Positions 26,495 to 35,208 are shown, numbered from the stretch's first letter. The stretch: 64,000 nucleotides of DNA from Geodermatophilus obscurus DSM 43160 (GCF_000025345.1 NC_013757.1:3906001-3970000); one strand, 5' to 3'. Numbers and translations: made by a program. The notes: generated by a model not told the origin, from the sequence alone.

Positions 26495-26745
26495 CGCCTC
26501 ACCCCGTCGACGTCGCCTCGGTGCAGGCGAAGCTCCGCTCGCTCGAGGAGCTGCTGGGCGCGCTGCGCCTGGTCGGGGAGGTCGACGGCGCCCGGCTGGG
26601 GCAGGACGTGCTGCTCCGCCTGGCGGTGGAACGAGCCCGGTCCCTCAGACCGGGTCGAGGAGCCGGCCGAGGTCGGCCGGCTCAGCGGGGCGACCGAGGT
26701 AGGTGCCCTGCCCGGCGTCGCAGTCCAGCTCCCGCAGGATGGTGA
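26491..26745 (+). pseudogene. truncated HEPN toxin, partner of the MNT gene
   Basis: From GTG 26491 the frame reads a HEPN-like first helix (VDVASVQAKLRSLEELLGAL) and second helix (LGQDVLLRLAVERARSL), ending about base 26645. After that the sequence is unrelated and overlaps the convergent GGDEF-EAL gene in low-complexity arginine/glycine codons up to a stop at 26743. The RNase motif of HEPN toxins (R, four to six residues, H), normally about 40 residues further on, is absent. I read this as a toxin cut off at its 3' side by a rearrangement that placed the neighbouring gene here. Confidence 0.55.
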
Positions 26746-28813
26746 CCTGGGCCTGCGTCTCCACGCCCTCGGCGGTGACCGTGAGGCCGAGCAAGTGGGC
26801 CAGCGAGATGATCGAGCCGACGAGCTGGACGTCGACGGGGTCGACCGCGTCGTCGGAGCGCAGCCCGCGGAGGAATGAACCGTCGAGCTTGAGCTCGTCG
26901 AGCGGCAGCCGCCGCAGGTGGGCGAGGTTGGAGTACCCGGTGCCGAAGTCGTCGATGGCCAGGCGCACCCCCATCCCGGCGAGCGCGTCGAGCGTGTGAC
27001 CGGTGAGCGGGTCGGTGCCGAGGACCGCGCTCTCGGTGATCTCGAGCTGCAGCTGCTGCGGGTGCAGCCCGCTGTCGGAGAGCGCGGTCCGGACGTCGTC
27101 CACCAGGTGCTCGTCGCGGAGCTGCCGGCTGGCGAGGTTGACGCTGACGTACGGGCCGCTGCTGCCGGCTCCGAACCAGGAGAACGCCTGCCGGCAGGCG
27201 GCCCGGAGCACGTGCCGGCCGAGGGGGACGATCATCCCCGACTCCTCCGCCAGGCCGACGAAGCTCTCGGGACCCAGGAGCCCCATGCGCGGGTGCTCCC
27301 ACCGGACCAGCGCCTCCACGCCGTGCAGCCGGCCGTCGGCCAGCCGCCGCAGGGGCTGGTAGTGGACCAGCAGGTGCTCCCCCGCCAGCGCCGCGGGCAG
27401 AGCCGAGGACAGCCGGTACCGGGTGATCTCCCGGGCGTCGCGCTCCGGCTCGAACAGCGCCCACTGGCTCCTGCCGTCCGCCTTCGCCCAGTAGAGCGTC
27501 ATGTCGGCGGCGCGCAGCAGCTCCGCCGGGTCGATGTCGGCGATCGACCGCTCCACCACACCGACGCTCGCGGTGATCTCGACCCGGCGACCGCCCAGCT
27601 CCACCGGCTGCGCCACCGCGGCCAGGACCTCCTCGGCGAGCGCGACCAGCTGCCCGCTGCCCGACGTCCCCGGGACGAGGACGACGAACTCGTCCCCGCC
27701 GAGCCGGGCGACCGACAGCCCGCGGTCGCGCACCACGGACACCAGGCGCTGGGCGACCGCGACGAGCAGCTGGTCGCCGACCTCGTGTCCCAGCGTGTCG
27801 TTGACCGCCTTGAAACCGTCGAGGTCGAGGTAGCACAGTCCCGCCCGGGCACCCGGCGACGCCTGGTCGAAGACGGCGTCCAGGTGGGCGAGGAACGTCC
27901 TCCGGTTGGGCAGTCCGGTCAGCGCGTCGTGCTGGGCCTCGAACTCCAGCCGGCGGCGCAGGTGGCGCAGCGCGGTGACGTCGTGGATCAGCGCCAGCTG
28001 GTAGCGGGGCCGGCCGTCCCCGTCGCGGAGCAGCGACACCGTGAGGTCGGTCCACACCGACTCGCCGTCGGACTTGAGGAACTGCTTCTCCAGCCGGAAG
28101 TGGTCCCGTTCCCCGCGGATCAGCTCCCCGTAGAGCCGCCACACGTGCTCGACGTCGGCAGGATGCATGAACTCCTGCACGGAGCGGCGGCGGAAGTCCT
28201 CGACCGGATGACCCAGCAGCCGCACCAGGGCCGGGTTGACCTCCAGGATCCGGCCCTCCAGGTCACCGATCCCGATCCCGATCGTGGCGCCCTCGAAGAC
28301 CGCGCGGAAGCGCTGCTGGCTGACGTGCAGCGCCTCCCGCGCCTGCTCCCGAGCCGCGGCGGCCGCGCCCAGGATGGCCTCCTCCTCCCGCAGCGCCCGT
28401 TCCTGCAACGCCGCGCTGAAGCCCTCGGCGACCGCCGCCACGAGCGCGTGCCACCGGCGGTCGGGAAGGACACCCTCGCGGAGCGGCGCCGCCCCGCCGC
28501 CCGGCTCGCCATCCAGGAGCACGCACAGGGTCTGGGAGAGCGACTGCGGATTGGTGAAGTGGGCGTCGACCAGGGCGGCCCCCACCTGCCGGCCGACGTC
28601 TCCCCGGCGGACCGGCGGCTCGTCGACCGCGGCGAGGAGACGGCGCAGCAGACCCCGCAGCAACTCCTCCAGCTCGTCCGGCCGCAGCGGCACGTAGCTG
28701 GTGCCGGCGACGGCGTCGGCCCACCGCGCGGCGAGGGCACCGACGGGGTCGGGAGGGACGGCGGCACCGGCCCGGTCCCCGTCGTCCCGGGAGCCCGCCA
28801 CCGCCGTGCTCAC
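26645..28813 (-). CDS. PAS-GGDEF-EAL cyclic-di-GMP enzyme
   Basis: The GTG at 28813 overlaps the upstream methyltransferase stop as GTGA; a longer in-frame extension runs through that gene and is not real. Of 722 residues, about 1-150 form a helical sensor-like region, about 160-280 a PAS domain (FEGATIGIGIGDLEGRILEV), then a diguanylate cyclase with an intact RLGGDEF, then a phosphodiesterase with EAL in GVEALVRWEHP, EITESAV and DDFGTGYSNL. Both active sites look complete, so it could make and break cyclic-di-GMP, with the PAS and N-terminal parts deciding which. The C-terminal end overlaps the truncated HEPN frame. Confidence 0.88.
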   Translation of the reverse strand: MSTAVAGSRDDGDRAGAAVPPDPVGALAARWADAVAGTSYVPLRPDELEELLRGLLRRLLAAVDEPPVRRGDVGRQVGAALVDAHFTNPQSLSQTLCVLLDGEPGGGAAPLREGVLPDRRWHALVAAVAEGFSAALQERALREEEAILGAAAAAREQAREALHVSQQRFRAVFEGATIGIGIGDLEGRILEVNPALVRLLGHPVEDFRRRSVQEFMHPADVEHVWRLYGELIRGERDHFRLEKQFLKSDGESVWTDLTVSLLRDGDGRPRYQLALIHDVTALRHLRRRLEFEAQHDALTGLPNRRTFLAHLDAVFDQASPGARAGLCYLDLDGFKAVNDTLGHEVGDQLLVAVAQRLVSVVRDRGLSVARLGGDEFVVLVPGTSGSGQLVALAEEVLAAVAQPVELGGRRVEITASVGVVERSIADIDPAELLRAADMTLYWAKADGRSQWALFEPERDAREITRYRLSSALPAALAGEHLLVHYQPLRRLADGRLHGVEALVRWEHPRMGLLGPESFVGLAEESGMIVPLGRHVLRAACRQAFSWFGAGSSGPYVSVNLASRQLRDEHLVDDVRTALSDSGLHPQQLQLEITESAVLGTDPLTGHTLDALAGMGVRLAIDDFGTGYSNLAHLRRLPLDELKLDGSFLRGLRSDDAVDPVDVQLVGSIISLAHLLGLTVTAEGVETQAQVTILRELDCDAGQGTYLGRPAEPADLGRLLDPV

Positions 28814-29616
28814 GTGCGGCGGCCGACCCCGGCGAACCCCGTGGTCCGCTCCGGGTGCCGCGCCGCCGCGTCGCCGTCGTCCGGCCGCCAGAGCGGCAAC
28901 CACACCAGCCCCGGGTCGAGGAGGTCGAAGCCGTCGAAGAACCGCGCGATCTCCTCGCGGCTGCGCATCGTCATCGGCGTCGGGGTTCGGCTGTAGAGCT
29001 CGCGGTGGGAGGCAGCCGCCTCGGGACGCCCGTCGGCGCTGGCGTGGGACAGGACGAGGTGGCTGCCCGGTGCCAGCCGGTCCCGGATCCGGGCCACCGC
29101 CCCGAAGGGGTCGTCCTCGTCGCTCACGAAGTGCAGGACGGCCACCACGAGCACCGCGACCGGCTGGTCCAGGTCGAGCGTCGCCCGGACCGCCGGGTCC
29201 TCCAGGATCGTCTCCGGCGCCCGGAGGTCGGCGTGGACCACGGCGGTGTGCTCGTTCCCGGCGAGGATCGCGCGGCTGTGGGCCACCGCCACCGGGTCGC
29301 TGTCGACGTACACGACCCGGGTCCCCGGATGCGCCTGCTGAGCGGCCTCGTGCACGTTGCCCACGGTGGGGATCCCGGATCCGATGTCGAGGAACTGGGT
29401 GGTGCCCTGCCCCGCCAGATAGCGGACCGCCCGGCGCAGGAACGCGCGGTTGGCCTGCATGATCACGGGGAGGTCCGGCCACAGCGAGATGGCCTCCCGC
29501 GCCATGCGCCGGTCGACCTCGAGGTTGTGCGATCCCCCGAGGTAGTAGTCGTACACCCGGGCCGCACTCGGGCGGCTCAGGTCGACCTCGGCGGGGACCC
29601 AGCTCGGACGGTACAT
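28810..29616 (-). CDS. SAM-dependent methyltransferase, DUF574/Methyltransf_19
   Basis: The 268 residues fit the actinobacterial Methyltransf_19 family: DLSRPSAARVYDYYLGGSHN at the N-terminus, the SAM-binding loop FLDIGSGIPT, VVYVDSDPVAV (acidic residue for ribose), and LHFVSDEDDP. Substrates of this very large family are mostly unknown. It overlaps by four bases with the GGDEF-EAL gene downstream, so the two are one transcript; a link to signalling is inference only. Confidence 0.85.
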   Translation of the reverse strand: MYRPSWVPAEVDLSRPSAARVYDYYLGGSHNLEVDRRMAREAISLWPDLPVIMQANRAFLRRAVRYLAGQGTTQFLDIGSGIPTVGNVHEAAQQAHPGTRVVYVDSDPVAVAHSRAILAGNEHTAVVHADLRAPETILEDPAVRATLDLDQPVAVLVVAVLHFVSDEDDPFGAVARIRDRLAPGSHLVLSHASADGRPEAAASHRELYSRTPTPMTMRSREEIARFFDGFDLLDPGLVWLPLWRPDDGDAAARHPERTTGFAGVGRRT

Positions 29617-29953
29617 GTTCCGTACTCCTCATCCCGCGCCCGCTGCTCGCATGCAGCGGCCCGACGGACGACGGCCTCGATTCCACCCGCATCTGTACCC
29701 GAGATCCCGCCGTCCCGGTGCCGGATCGCGCCAGTGTCGGGCGACACGCCGGAGCGGCTGTCCCCGACGGACGCTCCGCCCATCCGGTGGCTCCCCGCTG
29801 CGGCGCCGCTGCCGTCCGCCGGTGTCCTCCGTCGGGAGCTGCCCTGCGACGGGACGGTCGCCAGCACGCGGCCTGACGGCGAGCACGGCCAGGGTGGTGT
29901 GGGGGCGAAGTGGCTACAATCGTACGTCGAGATGTGGCTACAAGGAGGTCGGA
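29617..29953. other. 337-base divergent intergenic region
   Basis: This separates the methyltransferase (minus) and the VapBC pair (plus). The right end holds the vapBC control region described separately. The rest shows no supported gene. Confidence 0.4.
29911..29943 (+). promoter_or_regulatory. vapBC promoter and probable VapBC operator
   Basis: The nine-base direct repeat TGGCTACAA occurs at 29911-29919 and 29935-29943, 24 bases apart, flanking the small palindrome CGTACG (29921-29926). TACAAT at 29915-29920 is a good -10 element, so repression by VapBC binding here would be direct. The ribosome site AAGGAGG follows at 29942-29948. Confidence 0.4.
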
Positions 29954-30211
29954 GTGGACTCGGTGGGCATCCGTGAACTGCGCGACGGGCTGAGCCGGTA
30001 CCTGGCCCAGGTCCGGGCCGGGCGCACCGTCACCGTCACCGACCACGGCCGCCCGGTCGCCCGGATCGTCCCGGTCGATGAGTCCAGCCCGTTGGAGCGG
30101 CTGATCGCCGAGGGGCTCGTCCAGCCGGCCCGCCAGCGCGAGCGGTCGGCACCCCGGCCCGTCGAGGCCTCCGGGACGGTCAGCGACCTGGTCGCCGAGC
30201 AGCGCAGGTGA
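29954..30211 (+). CDS. VapB-type (Phd/YefM) antitoxin
   Basis: The GTG at 29954 lies right after AAGGAGG. The 85 residues begin VDSVGIRELRDGLSRYLAQV and continue with VTVTDHGRPVARIVPV, the Phd/YefM DNA-binding fold, and the C-terminus (SSPLERLIAEGL) should wrap the toxin. The stop overlaps the toxin start as GTGA. It should repress its own promoter together with VapC. Confidence 0.85.
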   Translation: MDSVGIRELRDGLSRYLAQVRAGRTVTVTDHGRPVARIVPVDESSPLERLIAEGLVQPARQRERSAPRPVEASGTVSDLVAEQRR

Positions 30212-30633
30212 TCGCTTACTTCGACACGTCGGCAGTCGTGCCGCTGCTGGTCGAGGAGGCGGGGACCGACGTCTCCCTGCGGGTCTTCCTCCAGGCCGAG
30301 AGCGTGGCGACCGTCCGGATGACGTTCGCCGAGACCTCCGCGGCGCTCGCCCGCGCGTCCCGGCTCCGTCGCCTGACGGCTGACGCGCACGACAGGGCAC
30401 TCGCCGGACTCGAGTCCGTCTGGGCCCAGATGGACGTCCTCGACGTGGACGACGGCCTCGTCCGCGCGGCAGGGGTCCTGGCGCGCGATCACGCCCTCCG
30501 TGGCTACGACGCCGTGCACTGCGCTGCAGCTCTGCGGGTCACCAGCGGGACGACCGTCGCACTGGCCGGTGACCGTGACCTGCTCGCCGCGTGGCAACGG
30601 GAAGGTCTGCAGGTCCTCGACACGCAGTCCTGA
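30208..30633 (+). CDS. VapC-type PIN-domain toxin
   Basis: The 141 residues start MIAYFDTSAVVPLL. The metal-binding acidic residues of PIN ribonucleases are all present: Asp6, Glu42, Asp101 (GYDAVH) and Asp122/Asp124 (GDRDLL). VapC toxins cut tRNA or rRNA when released from the antitoxin. The gene is coupled to vapB by a four-base overlap and appears complete and active, unlike the MNT/HEPN pair 4 kb upstream. Confidence 0.87.
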   Translation: MIAYFDTSAVVPLLVEEAGTDVSLRVFLQAESVATVRMTFAETSAALARASRLRRLTADAHDRALAGLESVWAQMDVLDVDDGLVRAAGVLARDHALRGYDAVHCAAALRVTSGTTVALAGDRDLLAAWQREGLQVLDTQS

Positions 30634-30722
30634 CTCCCCGACCGCCACCGCCCAGCTGCGACTCGTCGGGGCGGGCCGGAGCGCGACGTCCACCGCACGC
30701 CCTCCGGCGCTACGGTCCGCCG

Positions 30723-32066
30723 GTGACCTCCGAGGACGGCGGGCCGCTCCGGGGCCGCCTGGCCCGGACGGCGCGGCTCGCCGCGCTGCCGGCCGCCTAC
30801 GCCGGGCGCACCGCTCTCGGGATCGGCAAGCGCCTCGGCGGCCGCCCCGCCGAGGTGGTCGCCGCGCAGGTGCAGCAGCGCACCGCCGAGCAGCTGTTCG
30901 CCGTCCTCGGGCAGCTCAAGGGCGGCGCCATGAAGGTCGGCCAGGCGATGTCGGCGATGGAGGCCGCGCTGCCCGAGCAGCTGGTCGGCCCCTACTGGGA
31001 GGCGCTGGTCCGGCTGCAGGAGGCGGCGCCGGCCATGCCGACCCCGCTGGTGCACCGGCAGCTCGACACCGCGTTCGGACCCGACTGGCCGCAGCGACTC
31101 GAGGACTTCGACGACCGGCCCGTCGCGGCGGCCAGCGTGGGGCAGGTGCACCGCGCCACCTGGTCCGATGGCACCCCGGTGGCCGTCAAGGTCCAGTACC
31201 CGGGCGCCGGCGAGTCGCTCGTCGCCGACCTGGGGGTGCTGCAGACGCTGACGCCGGTCGTGCAGGCGGCCGTGCCCGGCCTCGACGTCCGGCAGCTGCT
31301 CGCCGAGCTCCGCGACCGGCTCGTCGAGGAGGTCGACTACGTCCGGGAGGCCGACGCCCAGACGGCGTTCGCCGACGCCTACCGCGACGACGCCGACATC
31401 GCCGTCCCCGATGTGCTGGCCGTCGAGGGTCAGGTCCTGGTCACCCGCTGGGTCGACGGCACTCCCCTGGCGCGGGTCATCGCCGACGGCACCCAGGACG
31501 ACCGGGACCGCGCCGGTCAGCTGCTGGTCCGCCTGCTCGCCTCCGCGCCCGTGCGCGCCCGCCGACTGCACGGCGACCCGCACCCAGGCAACTTCCGGCT
31601 GCTGCCCGACGGCCGGCTCGCCGTCCTCGACTTCGGGGCTACCGAGGCTCTGCCGCACGGCTGGCCGGCCCGGCTCGGCCCGCTGCTCGCCGCCGGCCGG
31701 GACGGCAACGCCGCCGGTCTGCACCGCATCGCCGCCTCCGCCGGACTGCTGCAGCCGGACCAGGTCAGCGAGGGTGCCCTGCTGGCGCTGCTCGACCCCT
31801 ACCTGCAGCCGCTGCGCAGCCCGTCGTACCGGTTCACCCGGGCCTGGGTGCAGGAGCAGACCCGCCGCGCCTCCGACCCGTTCAGCGCCGCCGCGCGCAC
31901 CCAGCGCCGGCTGACCGTCCCGCCGCGCCACCTGCTGCTCCAGCGCGTGGCCGCCGGGCTGGCCGGCGTCCTCTGCTCACTGGACGCCACCGTCGCCGTC
32001 GACGACGAGGTCCGGCGGTGGGTGCCCGGCTACGACGCCTCCTGGGACCCGGGCACCCGATCCTGA
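30723..32066 (+). CDS. ABC1/AarF-type atypical kinase (UbiB family)
   Basis: The start is GTG 30723. The 447 residues have the hallmarks of ABC1 kinases: GGAMKVGQ (the KxGQ motif), an alanine-rich loop AAASVGQVHRA replacing the glycine loop, VAVKVQYPG with the catalytic-pocket lysine, GDPHPGNF and VLDFGA. Family members support isoprenoid-quinone synthesis or membrane-lipid functions; the exact role in actinobacteria is unsettled. It stands 90 bases after vapC and is probably separate. Confidence 0.85.
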   Translation: MTSEDGGPLRGRLARTARLAALPAAYAGRTALGIGKRLGGRPAEVVAAQVQQRTAEQLFAVLGQLKGGAMKVGQAMSAMEAALPEQLVGPYWEALVRLQEAAPAMPTPLVHRQLDTAFGPDWPQRLEDFDDRPVAAASVGQVHRATWSDGTPVAVKVQYPGAGESLVADLGVLQTLTPVVQAAVPGLDVRQLLAELRDRLVEEVDYVREADAQTAFADAYRDDADIAVPDVLAVEGQVLVTRWVDGTPLARVIADGTQDDRDRAGQLLVRLLASAPVRARRLHGDPHPGNFRLLPDGRLAVLDFGATEALPHGWPARLGPLLAAGRDGNAAGLHRIAASAGLLQPDQVSEGALLALLDPYLQPLRSPSYRFTRAWVQEQTRRASDPFSAAARTQRRLTVPPRHLLLQRVAAGLAGVLCSLDATVAVDDEVRRWVPGYDASWDPGTRS

Positions 32067-32106
32067 CGGGAACGGCCGGGCAACGAACCGGTCACGCACG
32101 AGGACG

Positions 32107-32985
32107 GTGCCGTCACTCAAGTGTCAGATCCTCGTGGACGATGTAACGGAGATGACCAGGACCGATTGCGTCGACATCACGCTCTGCACGAACGGCGTGC
32201 TGACGTACGAGGAGATCGGCGGGCACCTGCGCCCGACGGGCACCGGAGCGGTCGAGATCGACCTGACCAGGCTCAAGTTCATCGACCCGGCCGGTCTGGT
32301 GAGCCTCGCCGTCATCGCCGAGCGGGCGAGGCTCCAGCGCCGTCCCGTCCACTTCCGCAAGCCCGAGGGCGGCGACGTCGCCAACTACCTCACCCGGATG
32401 CGCCTCGGCGACGAGCTCGCCGGACTCGACGTGGTGCACGACCTGCCCCAGGTGCGGGAACGCCGGCTCGGCCACCGCCTCGTCGAGCTGCGCCGGTTCG
32501 ACGGAGAGGCCGGGCTGGACACCGTCGCGGCCGCCCTCGTGCAGACCTACGTCGACGACCACCCCGAGCTCATCCAGCCGCTGTACGCGGCGCTCGACGA
32601 GATGGCCCGGAACGTGCTGGAGCACAGCACCCGGTCGCACGGGTACGTGGCGCTGCAGCGGTACGACAACAGGGGCGACATCTCGTTCGCCGTCGGTGAC
32701 AGCGGCATCGGGCTGCGGAAGCGGCTCGCCGCGGCGATCCCCGTGCCCGACGACCGGACGGCGATCGTGCGGGCGGCCCAGGTCCACGTCACCTCGATCG
32801 GGCGCCCGGGCCGCGGGCGCGGGATCAGCCGGGTCATCGGCATCACCGGCGAGCACCGCGGGAGCGTGACGCTGATCAGCGGAGCGGCCAGCGGCACCTT
32901 CCGCCGCGGTCTCCCGGAACCCGAACTGTCGGATCTGCCGGCGTCCTACCCCGGTACGCTCGCCCACGTGCGCCTGAGCCTGTGA
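32107..32985 (+). CDS. STAS-like plus GHKL ATPase regulatory protein
   Basis: The 292 residues have an N-terminal STAS-like segment (GAVEIDLTRLKFIDPAGLVSLAVI, about residues 44-67) and a C-terminal ATPase of the histidine-kinase/anti-sigma type: LDEMARNVLEHS (N box), VGDSGIGLRKRL (G1 box) and GRGRGISRVI (G2 box). Such proteins sense or relay signals by ATP-dependent binding. GTG 32107 is used as the start; ATG 32152 is an alternative. The next gene, a DUF4325 STAS-like protein, follows nine bases later, so the two form a unit. Confidence 0.65.
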   Translation: MPSLKCQILVDDVTEMTRTDCVDITLCTNGVLTYEEIGGHLRPTGTGAVEIDLTRLKFIDPAGLVSLAVIAERARLQRRPVHFRKPEGGDVANYLTRMRLGDELAGLDVVHDLPQVRERRLGHRLVELRRFDGEAGLDTVAAALVQTYVDDHPELIQPLYAALDEMARNVLEHSTRSHGYVALQRYDNRGDISFAVGDSGIGLRKRLAAAIPVPDDRTAIVRAAQVHVTSIGRPGRGRGISRVIGITGEHRGSVTLISGAASGTFRRGLPEPELSDLPASYPGTLAHVRLSL

Positions 32986-32993
32986 GGAGGTCG

Positions 32994-33290
32994 ATGACCG
33001 TGCCTGCTGTCCTCCCACCGATCGAGGTCCCGCAGCTGAGCGGCGGCCGCGAGCGCGCCCGTGCGCTGGTCGACGGCCTCGCCGACCGCATGGGCGGCGC
33101 CACCATCGTGGTGGACTTCCGCCGCATGGTGGCCGGGACCCCGTCCTTCGCCGACGAGCTCGTCACCCGCGTGCTGGTCGACGGTGGTGCCGCCCTGCTC
33201 CGCGCGGAGCACGTCAGCCGGGAGTTCGGCGAGTACCTCCTCGAGGCCGCCCGGGACCACGGCGTCGCGGAGCGCCTGCAGACCGCCTGA
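32994..33290 (+). CDS. DUF4325 STAS-like protein
   Basis: The ATG at 32994 has GAGGAGG at 32984-32990. The 98 residues include TIVVDFRRMVAGTPSFADELV, the DUF4325 core in which PSFADE occupies the place of the STAS phosphorylation loop. It is likely the partner of the ATPase just upstream, by analogy with anti-sigma factor and antagonist pairs. What the pair controls cannot be read from the sequence. Confidence 0.7.
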   Translation: MTVPAVLPPIEVPQLSGGRERARALVDGLADRMGGATIVVDFRRMVAGTPSFADELVTRVLVDGGAALLRAEHVSREFGEYLLEAARDHGVAERLQTA

Positions 33291-33296
33291 CGGCGG

Positions 33297-33743
33297 TCAG
33301 TCCGCGGCGCGGACGGCCTCGCCCGTGACCCGCATCGCCGTCTCCCACGTCTCGGCCTCCGCCGCGGCGGTGCCGGAGTCGTCGCCCTGGAACCAGGGCA
33401 GCGCGGCCGCCTCCCACGCCAGCGCGGCTTCCCGTGCGGCGGACGACGACACGCGGTGCACGAGCATCTGGTACCTCGCCCGGGCGGCCGAGAGCTGCTG
33501 CTCCGTGGCGCGCAGGGGCAGCAGCTGGGTCTTGTCCCGATCCAGCGCCGCCCGGTAGTCGGCCATGGCGGCCTGCAGCTCGATCAGGGTCTCGCGCTGG
33601 AACTCCTGGGACGCGCGCTCCCGCTGCTCCTGCCGCGCCCGCGCCGCGGCACGGGCCTTGAGGGACTCGGCGGTGGCCTGGGCCGCGACCGTCAGCAGCC
33701 CGCCGACCACCACGCCGATGAAGGCCCAGACGGCTGTGCTCAC
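33297..33743 (-). CDS. membrane-anchored coiled-coil protein
   Basis: Starting at GTG 33743, the 148 residues open with one membrane segment (VWAFIGVVVGGLLTVAAQA) followed by a long alanine/arginine/glutamate-rich helix, probably a coiled coil (LKARAAARARQEQRERASQEF). No family with known function is recognised. A longer in-frame extension to 34349 crosses the nitronate monooxygenase gene antisense and is rejected. Its stop lies six bases from the DUF4325 stop. Confidence 0.6.
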   Translation of the reverse strand: MSTAVWAFIGVVVGGLLTVAAQATAESLKARAAARARQEQRERASQEFQRETLIELQAAMADYRAALDRDKTQLLPLRATEQQLSAARARYQMLVHRVSSSAAREAALAWEAAALPWFQGDDSGTAAAEAETWETAMRVTGEAVRAAD

Positions 33744-33924
33744 CGTGCCCCCTCCCCTCGGTCTGCACTGCAGGTTAGGACGGGCGTACGACGAGTATCG
33801 GCCGCCCACCCGCTCCGCTTGAGCGAGGCGTCGGTGTCCTCCCGGCCGGGAGGACACCGACGCCTTGACGGCGCCCTCTCCCGGCGAGACCGTCGATCCG
33901 CCCCATCCCCGGGAGGAGGCGGCC

Positions 33925-34929
33925 GTGAGGACGCGGTTCACCGAGCTGGTCGGCTGCTCCGTACCGATCCAGCAGGCCCCGATGGGGACGATCTCCTCGC
34001 CCGACCTGGCCGTGGCGGTCGCCGATGCCGGCGGCGTCGGCACGGTCACCGCGCTCGGCCTCCCTCCGGAGGTGCTGGTCCGCCGCCTGGACGAGATGGG
34101 CCGACGCACGTCCGGCGTGCTGTCGGCCAACGTCGTCAGCGCGGACGTCGGCGAGCAGGTCGTCGTCGACGTCGGCGAGCAGGTCGTCGTCGACGTCGCC
34201 GAGCGGGTGCGGCTCGTCGACTTCTTCTGGTTCGACCCGTCGCCACGGCTCGTGGACCTCGTCCACCGGTCCGGGGCGCTCGCGGGGTGGCAGGTCGGCT
34301 CGGTCGCGGAGGCGCGCGCCGCGGAGGACGCCGGCTGCGACGTCGTCACCGTCCAGGGGGTCGAGGCCGGTGGTCACGTCCGGGGCGCCGCGCCGCTGCG
34401 CCGCCTCCTCCCCGAGGTGCTCGACGCGGTCGACGTCCCCGTGCTCGCGGCCGGCGGTATCGCCGACGGACGGTCCTTCGCCGAGGTGGTGGCCGCCGGC
34501 GCGGCCGGCGCCCGCATCGGCACCCGGTTCCTCGCGACCGTCGAGTCCGGCGCGCACCCGGCGTACAAGCAGGCCGTCGTCGACGCTGCCGAGGACTGCA
34601 CCGTCATCACCGACGCGTTCGCCGACTGCCCCCTCTGCGCCACGAGCCCACGGGCCCGGGTGCTGCGGAGTGCGGTGGAGAGGGTGGGCGAGCTGGAGGA
34701 CGACGTGGTCGGGACGGCGGTGATGGGTCGTGCGCGCGTTCCCGTACCACGGGGGTCCGGCCTCCCGCCCGTGGCCGGCGCCGAGGGCCACCTCGACGCG
34801 ATGGCCATGTACGCCGGGGCCGCCGTCGGCTCGGTGACCGACATCCGGCCGGCCGCGGAGGTCGTCGCCGAGCTGGTGGCCGAGCTGGATCGCCGTCGGC
34901 CCGGCCTCGGCTCGAGCGGCGTCCGGTGA
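33925..34929 (+). CDS. nitronate monooxygenase (2-nitropropane dioxygenase family)
   Basis: GTG 33925 follows GAGGAGG. The 334 residues form an FMN TIM barrel: VPIQQAPMG near the start, VQGVEAGGHVRG with the catalytic histidine, VLAAGGIADG, and ARIGTRFLATVES for phosphate binding. The enzyme oxidises nitronates such as propionate-3-nitronate using FMN and oxygen. An eight-residue unit (DVGEQVVV) is repeated in tandem at 34144-34191, with a third diverged copy after it; this lengthens the strand before VDFFWF. The gene ends ahead of a 40-base palindrome acting as terminator. Confidence 0.85.
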   Translation: MRTRFTELVGCSVPIQQAPMGTISSPDLAVAVADAGGVGTVTALGLPPEVLVRRLDEMGRRTSGVLSANVVSADVGEQVVVDVGEQVVVDVAERVRLVDFFWFDPSPRLVDLVHRSGALAGWQVGSVAEARAAEDAGCDVVTVQGVEAGGHVRGAAPLRRLLPEVLDAVDVPVLAAGGIADGRSFAEVVAAGAAGARIGTRFLATVESGAHPAYKQAVVDAAEDCTVITDAFADCPLCATSPRARVLRSAVERVGELEDDVVGTAVMGRARVPVPRGSGLPPVAGAEGHLDAMAMYAGAAVGSVTDIRPAAEVVAELVAELDRRRPGLGSSGVR

Positions 34930-34953
34930 GCGCCGGTCGGGCCACTCTGGAAC

Positions 34954-34993
34954 GAGTCGTGCTCTGCCCACCGTGGTGGGCAGAGCACGACTC
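34954..34993. terminator. palindrome family copy A (bidirectional terminator-like)
   Basis: This is a perfect 19-base inverted repeat with a two-base centre; the left arm is GAGTCGTGCTCTGCCCACC. It lies 24 bases after the nitronate monooxygenase stop. Three more copies occur at 42539, 42932 and 52546. It has no U-run, as is common for actinobacterial terminators. Confidence 0.6.
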
Positions 34994-35151
34994 ACCGCGG
35001 GATGACCCTGGGGCCGGGAAGTGCCCGAGTCGACGGACGGCAGGGGGACAGCGCCGCGTCGGCCGGCCAGCTGATCACGTCGGAGGGCCGACAACCCGCG
35101 GGCTGACGTCCCGCACCCCGCGCCGACGAGACACGAGTCCCATTGCCCCGC

Positions 35152-35195
35152 ACGACGGTGCCCCGGCCTCCGCACGGAGGCCGGGGCACCGTCGT
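35152..35195 (-). terminator. strong hairpin terminator of the DUF4407 gene
   Basis: A perfect inverted repeat with 21-base arms around a two-base centre lies 14 bases beyond the DUF4407 stop. The inner arm reads CCCCGGCCTCCG. With copy A 160 bases away, the two convergent genes each have their own hairpin. The 158 bases between the hairpins hold nothing recognisable. Confidence 0.75.
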
Positions 35196-35208
35196 CCGGG
35201 ACTGCGGA

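Noticed and set aside
26645..30400. 1251-residue minus-strand frame covering the GGDEF-EAL gene and beyond
   Set aside because: Its N-terminal half is antisense low-complexity sequence across the methyltransferase gene; the true start is GTG 28813 overlapping that gene's stop.
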